From Nocardioides sp. NBC_00368 (GTDB lineage: Bacteria > Actinomycetota > Actinomycetes > Propionibacteriales > Nocardioidaceae): 64,000 nucleotides of DNA. A model generated the notes under the pieces. The model worked only from the letters and a program-made list of their open reading frames with translations. It had not been told where the DNA came from and ran no database searches. The stretch spans positions 2,501-66,500 of the forward strand of contig NZ_CP107970.1 in NCBI RefSeq assembly GCF_036090055.1, in the 5' to 3' direction. Below are positions 27,307-36,543 of this stretch, piece after piece (position 1 is the first letter of the stretch; each line of letters begins with the position of its first letter). Both the position numbers and the translations under genes were made by a program.

Positions 27307-30300
27307 GCCTCACTCTCGGGAACGGGCCCGCCGACCCGGTCAACGCCCGTGCGGGCGTGGGGTACTCCTCGTCGCGGGCGTGGTGCTTCGAGGTCGAGCC
27401 GGGGCTCGGCCATGTCGAGGCGGAGCTGCCGCTGGAGGCGCCGATGGAGGTGGGCGACGAAGACGAGCTGCGCTTCGTCGTGTTCCCCGAGTCGGCCTCG
27501 AGCGACGAGCGGCGGTGGGAGGCGACGTACGTATGTATCGACGGGCTGCTCGGCAACGGCCGGCGGCTCAGCGAGATCGGGCTCGTGGACCAGTACGGTC
27601 AGGCGCTGACCCCGACCGGTCAGGGCGACGGGAAGCGGGCATGGGTCGACCAGTGGAACCTGCGCAGGGTGCCGCTGACCGGGCTCGCCGGGCGCCGGAT
27701 CGAACGGCTCCTCGTCGTGGCGCGGGCGGCCGAGATGCCGCTGCGGGTGTGGGTCGACGATGTCGCCGTCGGGCCCGCCCGCGTGCTCCCGGCCGCGCCG
27801 CTCGACCAGGTCGACACCCGGCGCGGGACCCACTCCAGCGACCGGTTCTCGCGCGGCAACAACGCGCCGCTGGTCGGGCTGCCGCACGGCGGCGTCTTCG
27901 GGCTGCCGATGACCGACGCCGCCGCGGGCAACTGGCCCTACGCCTGGCACGCGCACCACCGCGACACCGCCGGCGGACCCAACCGGCCGGCGATCGAGGC
28001 GTTCGCGACCTCGCACATCCCGAGCCCGTGGATGGGCGATCACGGGGTCTTCCAGGTGATGCCGAGCCCGCTCGTCGAGCCGGACGACGACCGGCGGGCG
28101 CGGGCCCTGGGATTCGACCACGCCGGCGAGGAGGCCGGCCCGCATCGGTATGCGGTCGCCCTCGACGGCGGCGTCACCGCAGAACTCGTCCCCGGCGACT
28201 TCGCGCTGGGGATGCGGTTCACCGGTGCCCGCTCGCTGGTGCTCGACCATCACGGCAAGATCCGGTCGCTGACCTGCGAGAACGGCGGCGGCGAGATGGT
28301 CGTCCGTGCTCTCCTGGACGACCGCGAGGGCAAGCCGGCCCAGCACATCCATCTCCGCGTCGCCGGGACCTCCCAGCTGCGCCTGGGTGATGGCCGGCTC
28401 CGTGGTCATATCGCGCTGAGCGGGGCGGGGGCTGTCGACGTACGTCTGGGCATCTCGACCGTCAGCGACGAGCAGGCGGCCGCCAACCTCGAGGCCGCCG
28501 GATCGTTCGACGAGATGGCCGCCACGGCCCGTGCGGCCTGGGAGCAGGTCCTGGCGACCGTCGAGGTCGAGGGCGCGAGCGAGGACCAGCTGGTCTCGAT
28601 CCGGTCCGGCCTCTACCGGCTCTTCCTCTACCCGAACCGTTACGGCGAGGGGCCGACCCACGCGCACGTCTCGCCCTACGACCTGACCTCCGTCCGGCAT
28701 GCGCCGATGACGGTCACCCACGGCTTCTGGGACACCTATCGCACCGCCTGGCCGCTGCTCGCGCTGCTCGATCCGGCCGGTGCCGGTGCGCTCGCCGAGG
28801 GCTTCGTCGAGCACTTCCGCGACCGCGGCTGGACGCCGCGCTGGAGTGCTCCGGCAGCCGAGGACTGCATGACCGGCACCACCTTCGACACGGTGCTCGC
28901 CGACCTGGCCCTGCGCGAGGTGCCCGGGATCGATCTGGAGACCGCCTATGTCTCCGCGTTGAAGAACGCGACCGTGCCGCCCGATGACGTACGTGTCGGC
29001 CGGAAGGGGCTGCGGCGCGGGATCTTCGCGGGCTACATCGACACCGACACCCACGAGGGAATGTCGTGGACCCTGGACAACGCGATCAACGACTGGGGGA
29101 TCTCGCGGCTGGCTCGGAGGTTGCGGGCGGGCGGGGTAGTCCAGGGAGTTTCCGTCGGTTTACCGGCCAGTAACCGACGGAAACTCCCTGGACTACCCCG
29201 AACCCCGGAGGACCTCGCCGCGGAGGAGGAGTACTTCGCGCGGCGGGCGCTCGGATATCGCAACGTGTTCGACCGTGAGCGAGGGTTCTTCATCGGGCGC
29301 GACCCCGCGGGGGAGTGGCGTGCAACGTTCGACCCCGACGTGTGGGGCCACGACTACACCGAGACCAACGCCTGGGGAACCGCCTTCACCGCACCGCACG
29401 ACGGAGCGGGGCTGGCCGAGCTCCACGGCGGCGAGGAGGGGCTCGGCGCGAAGCTGGACGAGTTCTTCGCCCGTCCCGAGACCGGCGCGGCAGCGCTGTC
29501 GGGTCACTACGGGTTCGCGATCCACGAGATGACCGAGGCCCGCGACGTACGCATGGGGATGCTCGGGCTCTCCAACCAGCCTGCCCACCACATCCCGTTC
29601 ATGTACATGTTCGCCGGGCGGCACGACGACGCCCACCGGATCGTCCGCGAGTGCGTCTCCCGTCTCTTCGTCGGCTCCGATCTCGGCCAGGGGTATCCCG
29701 GGGACGAGGACAACGGCGAGATGTCGGCCTGGTACGTCTTCGCCACGATCGGGCTCTATCCGCTGGTGCCGGGTTCGGCGTCCTACGTGATCGTCCCGCC
29801 GTCGGTGCGGCGCACCGTGCTGCGGCCGACGGACGGCAAGGAGATCGTGATCGAGGCGGTCGGCACCGGCGGCCACATCCGCGCGGTGACCCTCGACGGC
29901 GAGCCGTGGGACGTGATCTCGGTCCCGCACGCCCGCCTGGCCGACGGCGCACACCTGGTCGTCGAGCTCTCCGAAACACCCTGCGGCTGGGCGAAGGACT
30001 CCCGCCCGCCGTCTGCGTCCCGGACGGCTCCCGCTCTCCCCGTGACCGACGCGACCGTGGTGGTGCCGGACTCCCTGACCGACGACACCGGCGAGACCAC
30101 TGTCGCGCTGAGGGCGGGGGAGCGGATGGAGGTCCCGCTCGTCGGTGAGCGGCGGCTCTCGCTCTACACCGTGACCTCCGCCGAGCCGGGCGACCTGGCC
30201 TGGAAGCTGGACTATCTCGGCCCCGACGGCGCGACGGTGGCCCGCGAGGAGCGGGCCGGCGAGCCGTACGTCTGGGCAGGTCAGACCCGCGTTTTCCGGA

Positions 30301-30428
30301 TCCGCCGTGGAAACCCCGTCATGGCGGGAGCCGTGCGGTTCACCGCGTTGACCGACTGCGTGCTCACGCAGCTGGAGTTCATCGAAGACGACGCCGACAA
30401 CGCAGACAACAGACAGGACGAGCACTGA
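27303..30428 (+). CDS. GH92 alpha-mannosidase
   Basis: A 1041-residue GH92 enzyme, a Ca-dependent exo-alpha-mannosidase. N-terminal beta-domain, then the family core: GFWDTYRTAWPLLALLDP, PAAEDCMTGTTFDTVLADL, VWGHDYTETNAWG and NQPAHHIPFMYMFAG, then GQGYPGDEDNGEMSAWYVF. No signal peptide, so it acts in the cytoplasm on imported oligomannose. Residues ~609-632 (GGVVQGVSVGLPASNRRKLP and following) are an insertion coded by a 69-bp palindrome placed between helices that are adjacent in relatives. The reading frame stays open. GTG start at 27303 overlaps the AGE stop; the stop overlaps GH38 (TGATG). Confidence 0.92.
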   Translation: MSLTLGNGPADPVNARAGVGYSSSRAWCFEVEPGLGHVEAELPLEAPMEVGDEDELRFVVFPESASSDERRWEATYVCIDGLLGNGRRLSEIGLVDQYGQALTPTGQGDGKRAWVDQWNLRRVPLTGLAGRRIERLLVVARAAEMPLRVWVDDVAVGPARVLPAAPLDQVDTRRGTHSSDRFSRGNNAPLVGLPHGGVFGLPMTDAAAGNWPYAWHAHHRDTAGGPNRPAIEAFATSHIPSPWMGDHGVFQVMPSPLVEPDDDRRARALGFDHAGEEAGPHRYAVALDGGVTAELVPGDFALGMRFTGARSLVLDHHGKIRSLTCENGGGEMVVRALLDDREGKPAQHIHLRVAGTSQLRLGDGRLRGHIALSGAGAVDVRLGISTVSDEQAAANLEAAGSFDEMAATARAAWEQVLATVEVEGASEDQLVSIRSGLYRLFLYPNRYGEGPTHAHVSPYDLTSVRHAPMTVTHGFWDTYRTAWPLLALLDPAGAGALAEGFVEHFRDRGWTPRWSAPAAEDCMTGTTFDTVLADLALREVPGIDLETAYVSALKNATVPPDDVRVGRKGLRRGIFAGYIDTDTHEGMSWTLDNAINDWGISRLARRLRAGGVVQGVSVGLPASNRRKLPGLPRTPEDLAAEEEYFARRALGYRNVFDRERGFFIGRDPAGEWRATFDPDVWGHDYTETNAWGTAFTAPHDGAGLAELHGGEEGLGAKLDEFFARPETGAAALSGHYGFAIHEMTEARDVRMGMLGLSNQPAHHIPFMYMFAGRHDDAHRIVRECVSRLFVGSDLGQGYPGDEDNGEMSAWYVFATIGLYPLVPGSASYVIVPPSVRRTVLRPTDGKEIVIEAVGTGGHIRAVTLDGEPWDVISVPHARLADGAHLVVELSETPCGWAKDSRPPSASRTAPALPVTDATVVVPDSLTDDTGETTVALRAGERMEVPLVGERRLSLYTVTSAEPGDLAWKLDYLGPDGATVAREERAGEPYVWAGQTRVFRIRRGNPVMAGAVRFTALTDCVLTQLEFIEDDADNADNRQDEH
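29132..29200 (+). repeat. in-frame palindromic insertion within the GH92 gene
   Basis: Perfect 29-bp inverted arms (29132-29160 and 29172-29200) around an 11-nt loop (taccggccagt). The arms begin cggggtagtccagggagttt. The element is exactly 69 nt (a multiple of three), keeps the frame open and adds about 23 residues to the protein. It resembles a small mobile palindromic element that tolerates coding insertion, as the Rickettsia palindromic elements do. No second copy was noticed in this window. Confidence 0.9.
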
Positions 30429-33388
30429 TGCACGACGACGTACACCTCACCGAGGGCCGGGTGAGCCGGGTCCTCAAGGAGCGCCTGTGGCCGGCGGTCC
30501 ACACCACCTCGGCGCCCGTGAGCGTCGCATGGCACGAGCTGCCCGGGGAGCCGATCGCTCCGGCCGACGGGCTGGCGCTGACCTACGAGCCCTTCGAGGT
30601 CGGCAGCGACTGGGGTCCGGCCTGGGGTACCGCCTGGTTCCGGATCACCGGGACCGTGCCTGCGGAGTGGGCGGGGAAGCGGGTGGAGCTGGTCTGCGAC
30701 CTCGGCTTCGACGTCAACATGCCCGGCTTCCAGTGCGAGGGGCTGGTCTACACCCCCGACGGCGAGCCGATCAAGAGCCTCAACCCGCGCAACCAGTGGG
30801 TGCTGGTCGCCGACGAGGCGAAGGGTGGCGAGGAGATCGAGCTGTTCCTGGAGGCCGCGGCCAACCCGGTCCTGCTCGACTACCACCCCTTCCTGCCCAC
30901 CCAGGAAGGCGACATCGAGACCTCCTCGAAGAAGAGGCTCTACACCACCCGTCGGATCGAGCTGGCCGTCTTCGAGAAGGACGTCTTCGAGCTCTGCCTC
31001 GACCTGGAGACGCTCCATGAGCTGCAGGTCGAGCTGCCCGAGGGACCGCGCAAGTTCCGCATCCTGCAGGCGATCGACGACGCCCTCGACCGGGTCGACC
31101 TGCAGCGGATCCGGGAGACGGCCGCCGACGCCCGGGAGGCGCTGACCGAGGTCCTCGAGGCGACTGCGCACGACTCCGCGCACCAGATCGCCGCGATCGG
31201 CCACGCGCACATCGACTCCGCCTGGCTGTGGCCGGTGCGGGAGACGATCCGCAAGGTCGCCCGCACCACCTCCTCGATGACCGAGCTGCTCGGTGAGGAC
31301 CCCGACTTCCGCTACGGGATGTCGAGCGCCCAGCAGTATGCGTGGCTCAAGGAGCACCGTCCCGAGGTCTACGCCAAGGTGAAGGCCGCGGTCGCCGAAG
31401 GCCGCTTCATCCCGCTCGGGGGCATGTGGGTCGAGTCCGACACCACGATGCCGTCGGGGGAGTCGCTGGTGCGGCAGTTCCTCTACGGCCAGCGCTTCTT
31501 CCAGGAAGAGTTCGGGATCCGCTGCCACGGCGTGTGGCTGCCCGACTCCTTCGGCTACAGCCCGGCGCTGCCGCAGCTGATGAAGCGGTCCGGGTTCGAG
31601 TGGTTCTTCACCCAGAAGATCTCCTGGAACCAGGTCAACAAGTTCCCCCACCACACCTTCGAGTGGGAAGGCATCGACGGCTCCCGGATCCTGAGCCACT
31701 TCCCGCCGATGGACACCTACAACTCCCGGCTCTCCGGCGAGGAGGTCGCGAAGGCCTCCCGCCAGTTCCGGGAGAACCGGGTCGCCACCGCGTCGATCGC
31801 TCCGGTCGGCTGGGGCGACGGGGGTGGCGGCACGACCCGGGAGATGGCCGGCAAGGCTCGTCGTCTCCGTGATCTCGAAGGCTCCGCGCAGGTGTCCTGG
31901 CGTCACCCGGACGACTTCTTCGCCGAGGCCCGGGCGGAGCTGCCGGACCCGGCCGTGTGGGTCGGTGAGCTCTACCTCGAGCTCCACCGCGCCACCCTCA
32001 CGTCCCAGCACCTCACCAAGCAGGGCAACCGGCGCTGCGAGCACCTGCTGGTCGAGGCCGAGCTGTGGTCGGCCACCGCCGCCGTCCGCGGCCTGCTCGA
32101 CTACCCCTACGACGAGCTGGACGCGCTGTGGCAGCAGATCCTGCTCCAGCAGTTCCACGACATCCTGCCCGGCACCTCGATCGCCTGGGTCCACCGCGAG
32201 GCAGCTGCCCAGTATGCCCGGGTCGCGGAGGCCGCCGAGGCTCTCGTCGACCGGGCGCTCACCGCGCTCGCCGGCGAGGGAACCGTCGCGCTGCGTGCCG
32301 ACGGGCGCGTCGGGTGCGTCCTCGCGGCCGAGCCAGCGGCGGCCGTCTCCGTGGTCGAGAAGGACGGGACGTACGTCTTGGGGAACGGGGTCGTCGAGGT
32401 CACCGTCTCCGCCGAGGGCCTGATCACCTCGGCGGTCGACCTGGCGACCGGGCGCGACGCGATCCCGGCCGGGGCCGAGGCCAACCTGCTCCAGCTCCAC
32501 CAGGACTTCCCGAACATGTGGGACGCCTGGGACGTGGACCGGTTCTACCGCAACCGGGTCACCGACCTGCGCGAGGTCACCTCGATCAAGATCACCGAGG
32601 ACGGGCTGGTCGTCGAGCGGCCCATCTCCGCCGACTCCTCGACCACGCAGGTGCTCTCGCTGGCACCCGGCTCGCGCGTGCTCGACATCGCGCAGAGCAC
32701 CGAGTGGCACGAGACCGAGAAGTTCCTCAAGGTCGCCTTCCCGCTCGACGTCAAGGCCGAGCAGACGCTCGCCGAGACCCAGTTCGGCTACCACCGCCGC
32801 CCGACCCACACCAACACCTCCTGGGAGGCGGCGAAGTTCGAGACCTCGATGCACCGCTGGGTGCTGGCTTCCGAGCCTGGGTTCGGGGTGGCGCTGATCA
32901 ACGACTCGACGTACGGCTTCGACGTCACCCGACCGACCGCGCTCACCACTGAGGTGCGGCTCTCGCTGCTGCGGGCGCCGCGGTTCCCCGACCCGGAGAC
33001 CGACCAGGGCGTGCAGACCCACCGCTACGGCTTGGTCATCGGGGCTTCCGTCTCGACCGCGACCGAGGCAGGAGCGGCGCTCAACACCCCGGCCCGTCAG
33101 ATCACCGGCGCGGCCGCCGTCGAGCCGCTGGTGACCGTCTCCGGGGATGGACTGGTGGTCTCGAGCGTGAAGCTCGCCGCCGATCGCTCCGGCGACCTGG
33201 TCGTGCGTGTCTACGAGTCCACCGGCGCGCGTACGCAGGGGGAGCTGCGCGTCGCGGAGAGCTACGAGCGGGTCGAGGAGATCTCGCTCGTGGAGGACCC
33301 GATCGCCGAGGTGAGCTCCGACGGCGGTGTCGTCGCGCTCAGTCTCGGGGCCTTCGAGGTCCGCACCCTGAGGTTCCACCGCAACTAA
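30428..33388 (+). CDS. GH38 alpha-mannosidase
   Basis: A 986-residue Zn-dependent retaining alpha-mannosidase. The Zn-site motif GHAHIDSAWLWP and the nucleophile segment VWLPDSFGYSPALPQ (Asp) are intact, as are LQQFHDILPGTSI and GWGDGGGGTTREM. No signal peptide: cytoplasmic. It would remove alpha-1,3/1,6 or alpha-1,2 mannose together with GH92. Coupled to GH92 by TGATG and followed after 14 nt by the Endo H-type gene. Confidence 0.95.
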   Translation: MHDDVHLTEGRVSRVLKERLWPAVHTTSAPVSVAWHELPGEPIAPADGLALTYEPFEVGSDWGPAWGTAWFRITGTVPAEWAGKRVELVCDLGFDVNMPGFQCEGLVYTPDGEPIKSLNPRNQWVLVADEAKGGEEIELFLEAAANPVLLDYHPFLPTQEGDIETSSKKRLYTTRRIELAVFEKDVFELCLDLETLHELQVELPEGPRKFRILQAIDDALDRVDLQRIRETAADAREALTEVLEATAHDSAHQIAAIGHAHIDSAWLWPVRETIRKVARTTSSMTELLGEDPDFRYGMSSAQQYAWLKEHRPEVYAKVKAAVAEGRFIPLGGMWVESDTTMPSGESLVRQFLYGQRFFQEEFGIRCHGVWLPDSFGYSPALPQLMKRSGFEWFFTQKISWNQVNKFPHHTFEWEGIDGSRILSHFPPMDTYNSRLSGEEVAKASRQFRENRVATASIAPVGWGDGGGGTTREMAGKARRLRDLEGSAQVSWRHPDDFFAEARAELPDPAVWVGELYLELHRATLTSQHLTKQGNRRCEHLLVEAELWSATAAVRGLLDYPYDELDALWQQILLQQFHDILPGTSIAWVHREAAAQYARVAEAAEALVDRALTALAGEGTVALRADGRVGCVLAAEPAAAVSVVEKDGTYVLGNGVVEVTVSAEGLITSAVDLATGRDAIPAGAEANLLQLHQDFPNMWDAWDVDRFYRNRVTDLREVTSIKITEDGLVVERPISADSSTTQVLSLAPGSRVLDIAQSTEWHETEKFLKVAFPLDVKAEQTLAETQFGYHRRPTHTNTSWEAAKFETSMHRWVLASEPGFGVALINDSTYGFDVTRPTALTTEVRLSLLRAPRFPDPETDQGVQTHRYGLVIGASVSTATEAGAALNTPARQITGAAAVEPLVTVSGDGLVVSSVKLAADRSGDLVVRVYESTGARTQGELRVAESYERVEEISLVEDPIAEVSSDGGVVALSLGAFEVRTLRFHRN

Positions 33389-33402
33389 AGGAGACCAGCA
33401 CC

Positions 33403-34311
33403 ATGTCAGTTCCCCACATCTCACGCAGACACATGCTGCTCGGCGCGGGCGCCGCGGCCCTCGGCGCAACGGCGGCCACCGGCCTCGCCCCCTCGGCGGG
33501 GGCGGCGCGCCCGCTCGCCTCGCCGACGCTGATGACCGGATACGTCGAGGTCAACAACTACAGCATCGGCAACGTCGCCAAGTACGAGCTCGCCGGAGGC
33601 GGCAACGTCTTCGACATCGGTCTGATCTTCGCGGCCAACATCAACTACGACGGCCAGCGGGCCTATCTCTACAACAACCCGCAGGTGCAGGCGCAGCTCG
33701 ACGCCGCCGACGTGCACATCCGTCCGGCCCAGGCCAAGGGCATCAAGATCCTGCTCTCGGTGCTCGGCAACCACCAGGGCGCCGGCTTCGCCAACTTCCC
33801 GGATCGGGCGTCCGCCGAGGCGTTCGCCGACCAGCTCGCCGACGCGGTGACCCGCTACGGGCTGGACGGGATCGACTTCGACGACGAGTGGTCCAACTAC
33901 GGCGCCAACGGCACCGGTCAGCCCAACGACTTCTCGTTCGTCTACCTGCTCGAGGCGCTGCGCTCGCGGATTCCCGACAAGCTGATCACGCTCTACTACA
34001 TCGGCCCGTCCTCGCAGCGGCTCTCCTACGGCGGGGTCAACGCCGGCGATCTGCTCGACTACGCCTGGAACCCCTACTACGGCACCTGGGGCGTACCGAA
34101 CGTCCCCGGGCTCGGCAAGCCCGAGCTCGCCCCCGCCGCGATCAACATCCAGGGCACCGCGGCCTCGACCGCCGCAAGCCTCGCCTCGCGCACGGTCTCC
34201 CAGGGCTACGGCGTCTTCAACACCTACAACCTCGGCTCCGCCGACGCGAGCACCTACCTCTCCAACGTCACCCGCAACCTGTACGGCAAGGCGACCGTCT
34301 ACACGGGCTGA
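33403..34311 (+). CDS. secreted endo-beta-N-acetylglucosaminidase, Endo H type (GH18)
   Basis: A 302-residue homologue of Streptomyces Endo H. The segments IFAANINYDGQRAYL, LLSVLGNHQGAGFANFP and DYAWNPYYGTW match the family closely. The GH18 catalytic motif is DGIDFDDEW, with Asp160 and Glu162 in the active positions. The N-terminus is a Tat signal (SRRHMLLGAGAAALGATAA), so the enzyme is exported folded. It cuts between the two core GlcNAc residues of high-mannose N-glycoproteins, releasing the substrate for the ABC importer. AGGAG lies 10 nt upstream. Last gene of the operon. Confidence 0.95.
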   Translation: MSVPHISRRHMLLGAGAAALGATAATGLAPSAGAARPLASPTLMTGYVEVNNYSIGNVAKYELAGGGNVFDIGLIFAANINYDGQRAYLYNNPQVQAQLDAADVHIRPAQAKGIKILLSVLGNHQGAGFANFPDRASAEAFADQLADAVTRYGLDGIDFDDEWSNYGANGTGQPNDFSFVYLLEALRSRIPDKLITLYYIGPSSQRLSYGGVNAGDLLDYAWNPYYGTWGVPNVPGLGKPELAPAAINIQGTAASTAASLASRTVSQGYGVFNTYNLGSADASTYLSNVTRNLYGKATVYTG

Positions 34312-34326
34312 CCGATAGGAGCGGTC

Positions 34327-34365
34327 GCCGCGGTCTGGGAGTATCGTTCGCGCACGGACCGCGGC
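34327..34365 (+). terminator. weak hairpin after the N-glycan operon
   Basis: A 9-bp perfect stem (gccgcggtc 34327-34335 with gaccgcggc 34357-34365) and a 21-nt loop in the 82-nt gap before the phosphoesterase gene. There is no T-tract, so termination is uncertain. Confidence 0.35.
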
Positions 34366-34393
34366 GGCCGGTGCTGAGGGAGAAGAGGCGTAG

Positions 34394-35953
34394 ATGGGTG
34401 TCACGAGCGAGAGCGGGCGGATCGTCGCGGGTGGCCGGAAGGGCACCTACGTACGTCTGGCCGAAGGCCCTCAGGAGCGCCACATCTCGCGCACCGACCT
34501 GGCCCGGAAGCCCGAGGAGCTCGGTGATCCGGTGCTCACCGTCGCCCACCTGTCCGACATGCACATCTGCGACCACCAGTCGCCGGCGCGGGTCGAGGTC
34601 TTGGACCGGCTCATGGACCCCGACACCTCCACCCGGGAGCTGATCGAGGAGATCGGGACGTACCGGGCCCAGGAGCTGCTGACCGCACAGGTCGGGGCGG
34701 CGATGGTCGAGGCGATCAACGAGATCACCGAAGGACCCGTCGGCGGCGGCCCGCTCGACCTGGCGATCGCGACCGGCGACAACACCGACAACGGGCAGTA
34801 CAACGAGCTCGACTGGTATCTGACGCTGCTCGACGGCGGCCGGCTGACCCCCGACTCCGGCGACATGCTGCACTACGAGGGCGTCGCCGTGCTGCCGGAC
34901 AAGCGCTTCTGGCACCCCCAGGGCGAGACGTACGACATGCGCCGGGGCGACCATGGCTTTCCGCTCGTCCCGGGGCTGCTGAAGGCCGTGCGCCGCGCGA
35001 TCGACTCACCCGGGCTCGAGGTGCCCTGGCTGGCCGTCAACGGCAACCACGACGGGCTGCTGCAGGGCACCGTGCCGGGCAACGCGGCCATCGCCGAGAT
35101 CGCGGTCGGCGACCTGAAGGCGATCGCGATGCCCGAGCACTGGACCGACGAGGCCAAGGCGAAGCTCATCGCCGGGCTGTTCTCCGGCGACCCGGTCGCG
35201 CTGGGGATGCTCGCGGAGCTGGAGCCCTACGAGGTGACCGCCGACCGGCGTCGCCGGCAGACCACGCTGCAGGAGTTCGTGGACTCCCATGTCCACGACG
35301 AGGCGAAGCCGGCGGGCCACGGGTTCCGGGCCGGTGGCGAGTCCTACTACCGCCACGACGTCAACGACCAGGTCACCTTCGTCGTCCTGGACACGGTCAA
35401 CCCGGCCGGTGGCTTCCAAGGGTCGATCGACGCCGAACAGCTGGAGTGGCTCGACGCCGTGCTCGCCTCCACCGACTACGACGAGCGGCTCGCGGTGATC
35501 GCCAGTCACCACGACGTGGCCTCGCTGGTCAACGACATGAGCGGCGCGGGCGGCAGTCGGCGGGTTCTCGGCGACGAGATCGAGCAGACCGTCTCACGTC
35601 ACGAGAGCGCGGTCCTCTGGCTCAACGGCCACACCCACCGTACGTCGGTGAAGCCTCACGGATCGTGGTGGGAGGTTACCGCGCCGTCCCTGATCGACTG
35701 GCCGCAGCAGGGCCGGGTCGTCGAGCTGATCTCCGACGGCGACGTGCTCACCATCGCCACGACGATGCTCGACCACGCCGGTCCCGCGCGGTGGAGCGGC
35801 TCGATCGAGGAGGTCGGCCACCTCGCCTCGTTGTCGCGTGAGTTGGCCGCGAACGACTGGCAGGCACCGAAGGTCCCCCTCGCCGAACACCCCTTCTCCG
35901 GGACGGCCCAGGATCGCAACGTACTGCTCCATCTGCTCGATCCGAGGGCCTGA
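34394..35953 (+). CDS. metallophosphoesterase (TIGR03767-like)
   Basis: A 519-residue calcineurin-like phosphoesterase with all metal motifs: HLSDMHICD, ATGDNTDNG, NGNHDG, ASHHD and NGHTH. The spacing between the second and third motifs is long (about 90 residues), as in the actinobacterial TIGR03767 group. No clear signal peptide at this start (MGVTSESGR), although relatives are often exported. Substrate unknown. The preceding sequence (gagggagaagag) provides a Shine-Dalgarno. Confidence 0.85.
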   Translation: MGVTSESGRIVAGGRKGTYVRLAEGPQERHISRTDLARKPEELGDPVLTVAHLSDMHICDHQSPARVEVLDRLMDPDTSTRELIEEIGTYRAQELLTAQVGAAMVEAINEITEGPVGGGPLDLAIATGDNTDNGQYNELDWYLTLLDGGRLTPDSGDMLHYEGVAVLPDKRFWHPQGETYDMRRGDHGFPLVPGLLKAVRRAIDSPGLEVPWLAVNGNHDGLLQGTVPGNAAIAEIAVGDLKAIAMPEHWTDEAKAKLIAGLFSGDPVALGMLAELEPYEVTADRRRRQTTLQEFVDSHVHDEAKPAGHGFRAGGESYYRHDVNDQVTFVVLDTVNPAGGFQGSIDAEQLEWLDAVLASTDYDERLAVIASHHDVASLVNDMSGAGGSRRVLGDEIEQTVSRHESAVLWLNGHTHRTSVKPHGSWWEVTAPSLIDWPQQGRVVELISDGDVLTIATTMLDHAGPARWSGSIEEVGHLASLSRELAANDWQAPKVPLAEHPFSGTAQDRNVLLHLLDPRA

Positions 35954-36084
35954 AAGGCCTCCGACACGCCGTTATCTAGCGCCTGACAGGCGGGTGGGGT
36001 TGCGTGGACCAGCGTTCTCCGCTGGACTACCACCAACCAAGTCCATGCAAGCGGCGTGGACATCAAGCCTTGGAGGAAAGACAC

Positions 36085-36498
36085 GTGAGCTCGACCGCAG
36101 CCACAGGGCCTGCGGACCGGCTGGGCCTCAAGTCCGGCATGGTCATCCAGGAACTGGGCTGGGACAACGATACGGATGACGAGCTGCGGGTCGCCATCGA
36201 AGACGCCGTCGACGCGGACCTGGTGGACGGTGAGTACGGCAATGTCGTCGACGCCGTCCTGCTGTGGTGGCGCGACGACGACGGCGACCTCGTCGACGGA
36301 CTCGTCGACGCGCTGACCGACCTCGTCGGAGGCGGGGTCATCTGGCTGCTGACGCCGAAGGTGGGCCGCCCCGGTGCGGTCGACCCGGCGGACATCGCCG
36401 AGGCCGCGCCGATCGCAGGACTGTCCCAGACCACCACCGCATCTGTGAGCAAGGACTGGGCCGCGACGCGTCTGCTGGCGCCGAAGACTCCTGCCTGA
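36085..36498 (+). CDS. DUF3052 family protein
   Basis: A 137-residue protein of the DUF3052 family (Rv2239c-like). Segments are LGLKSGMVIQELGWDNDTDD, VVDAVLLWWRDDDGDLVD and GGGVIWLLTPKVGRPG. Function unknown. In mycobacteria it lies between aceE and ahpE; here it keeps the ahpE side but is 20.8 kb away from aceE. GTG at 36085 is preferred because tggaggaaag precedes it; the earlier ATG at 36004 gives a non-conserved extension. A 131-nt leader with the small hairpin ccagcg-ttctc-cgctgg precedes it. Confidence 0.88.
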   Translation: MSSTAATGPADRLGLKSGMVIQELGWDNDTDDELRVAIEDAVDADLVDGEYGNVVDAVLLWWRDDDGDLVDGLVDALTDLVGGGVIWLLTPKVGRPGAVDPADIAEAAPIAGLSQTTTASVSKDWAATRLLAPKTPA

Positions 36499-36543
36499 TG
36501 GCAACGGTTCTCGGGGTCGCTGGACACCCGCAGGAGTCTTCGC

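Noticed and set aside
29132..29200. The palindrome in GH92 read as a transcription terminator or a frame-breaking insertion.
   Set aside because: It has no T-tract, lies mid-gene and leaves the reading frame open with intact family motifs downstream.
30281..33469. A very long open frame on the minus strand opposite the GH38 gene (and similar long antisense frames opposite other genes).
   Set aside because: High-GC codon bias keeps antisense frames open. The translations are low-complexity Arg/Val/Gly/Asp-rich text without family motifs, while the sense strand codes clear enzymes.
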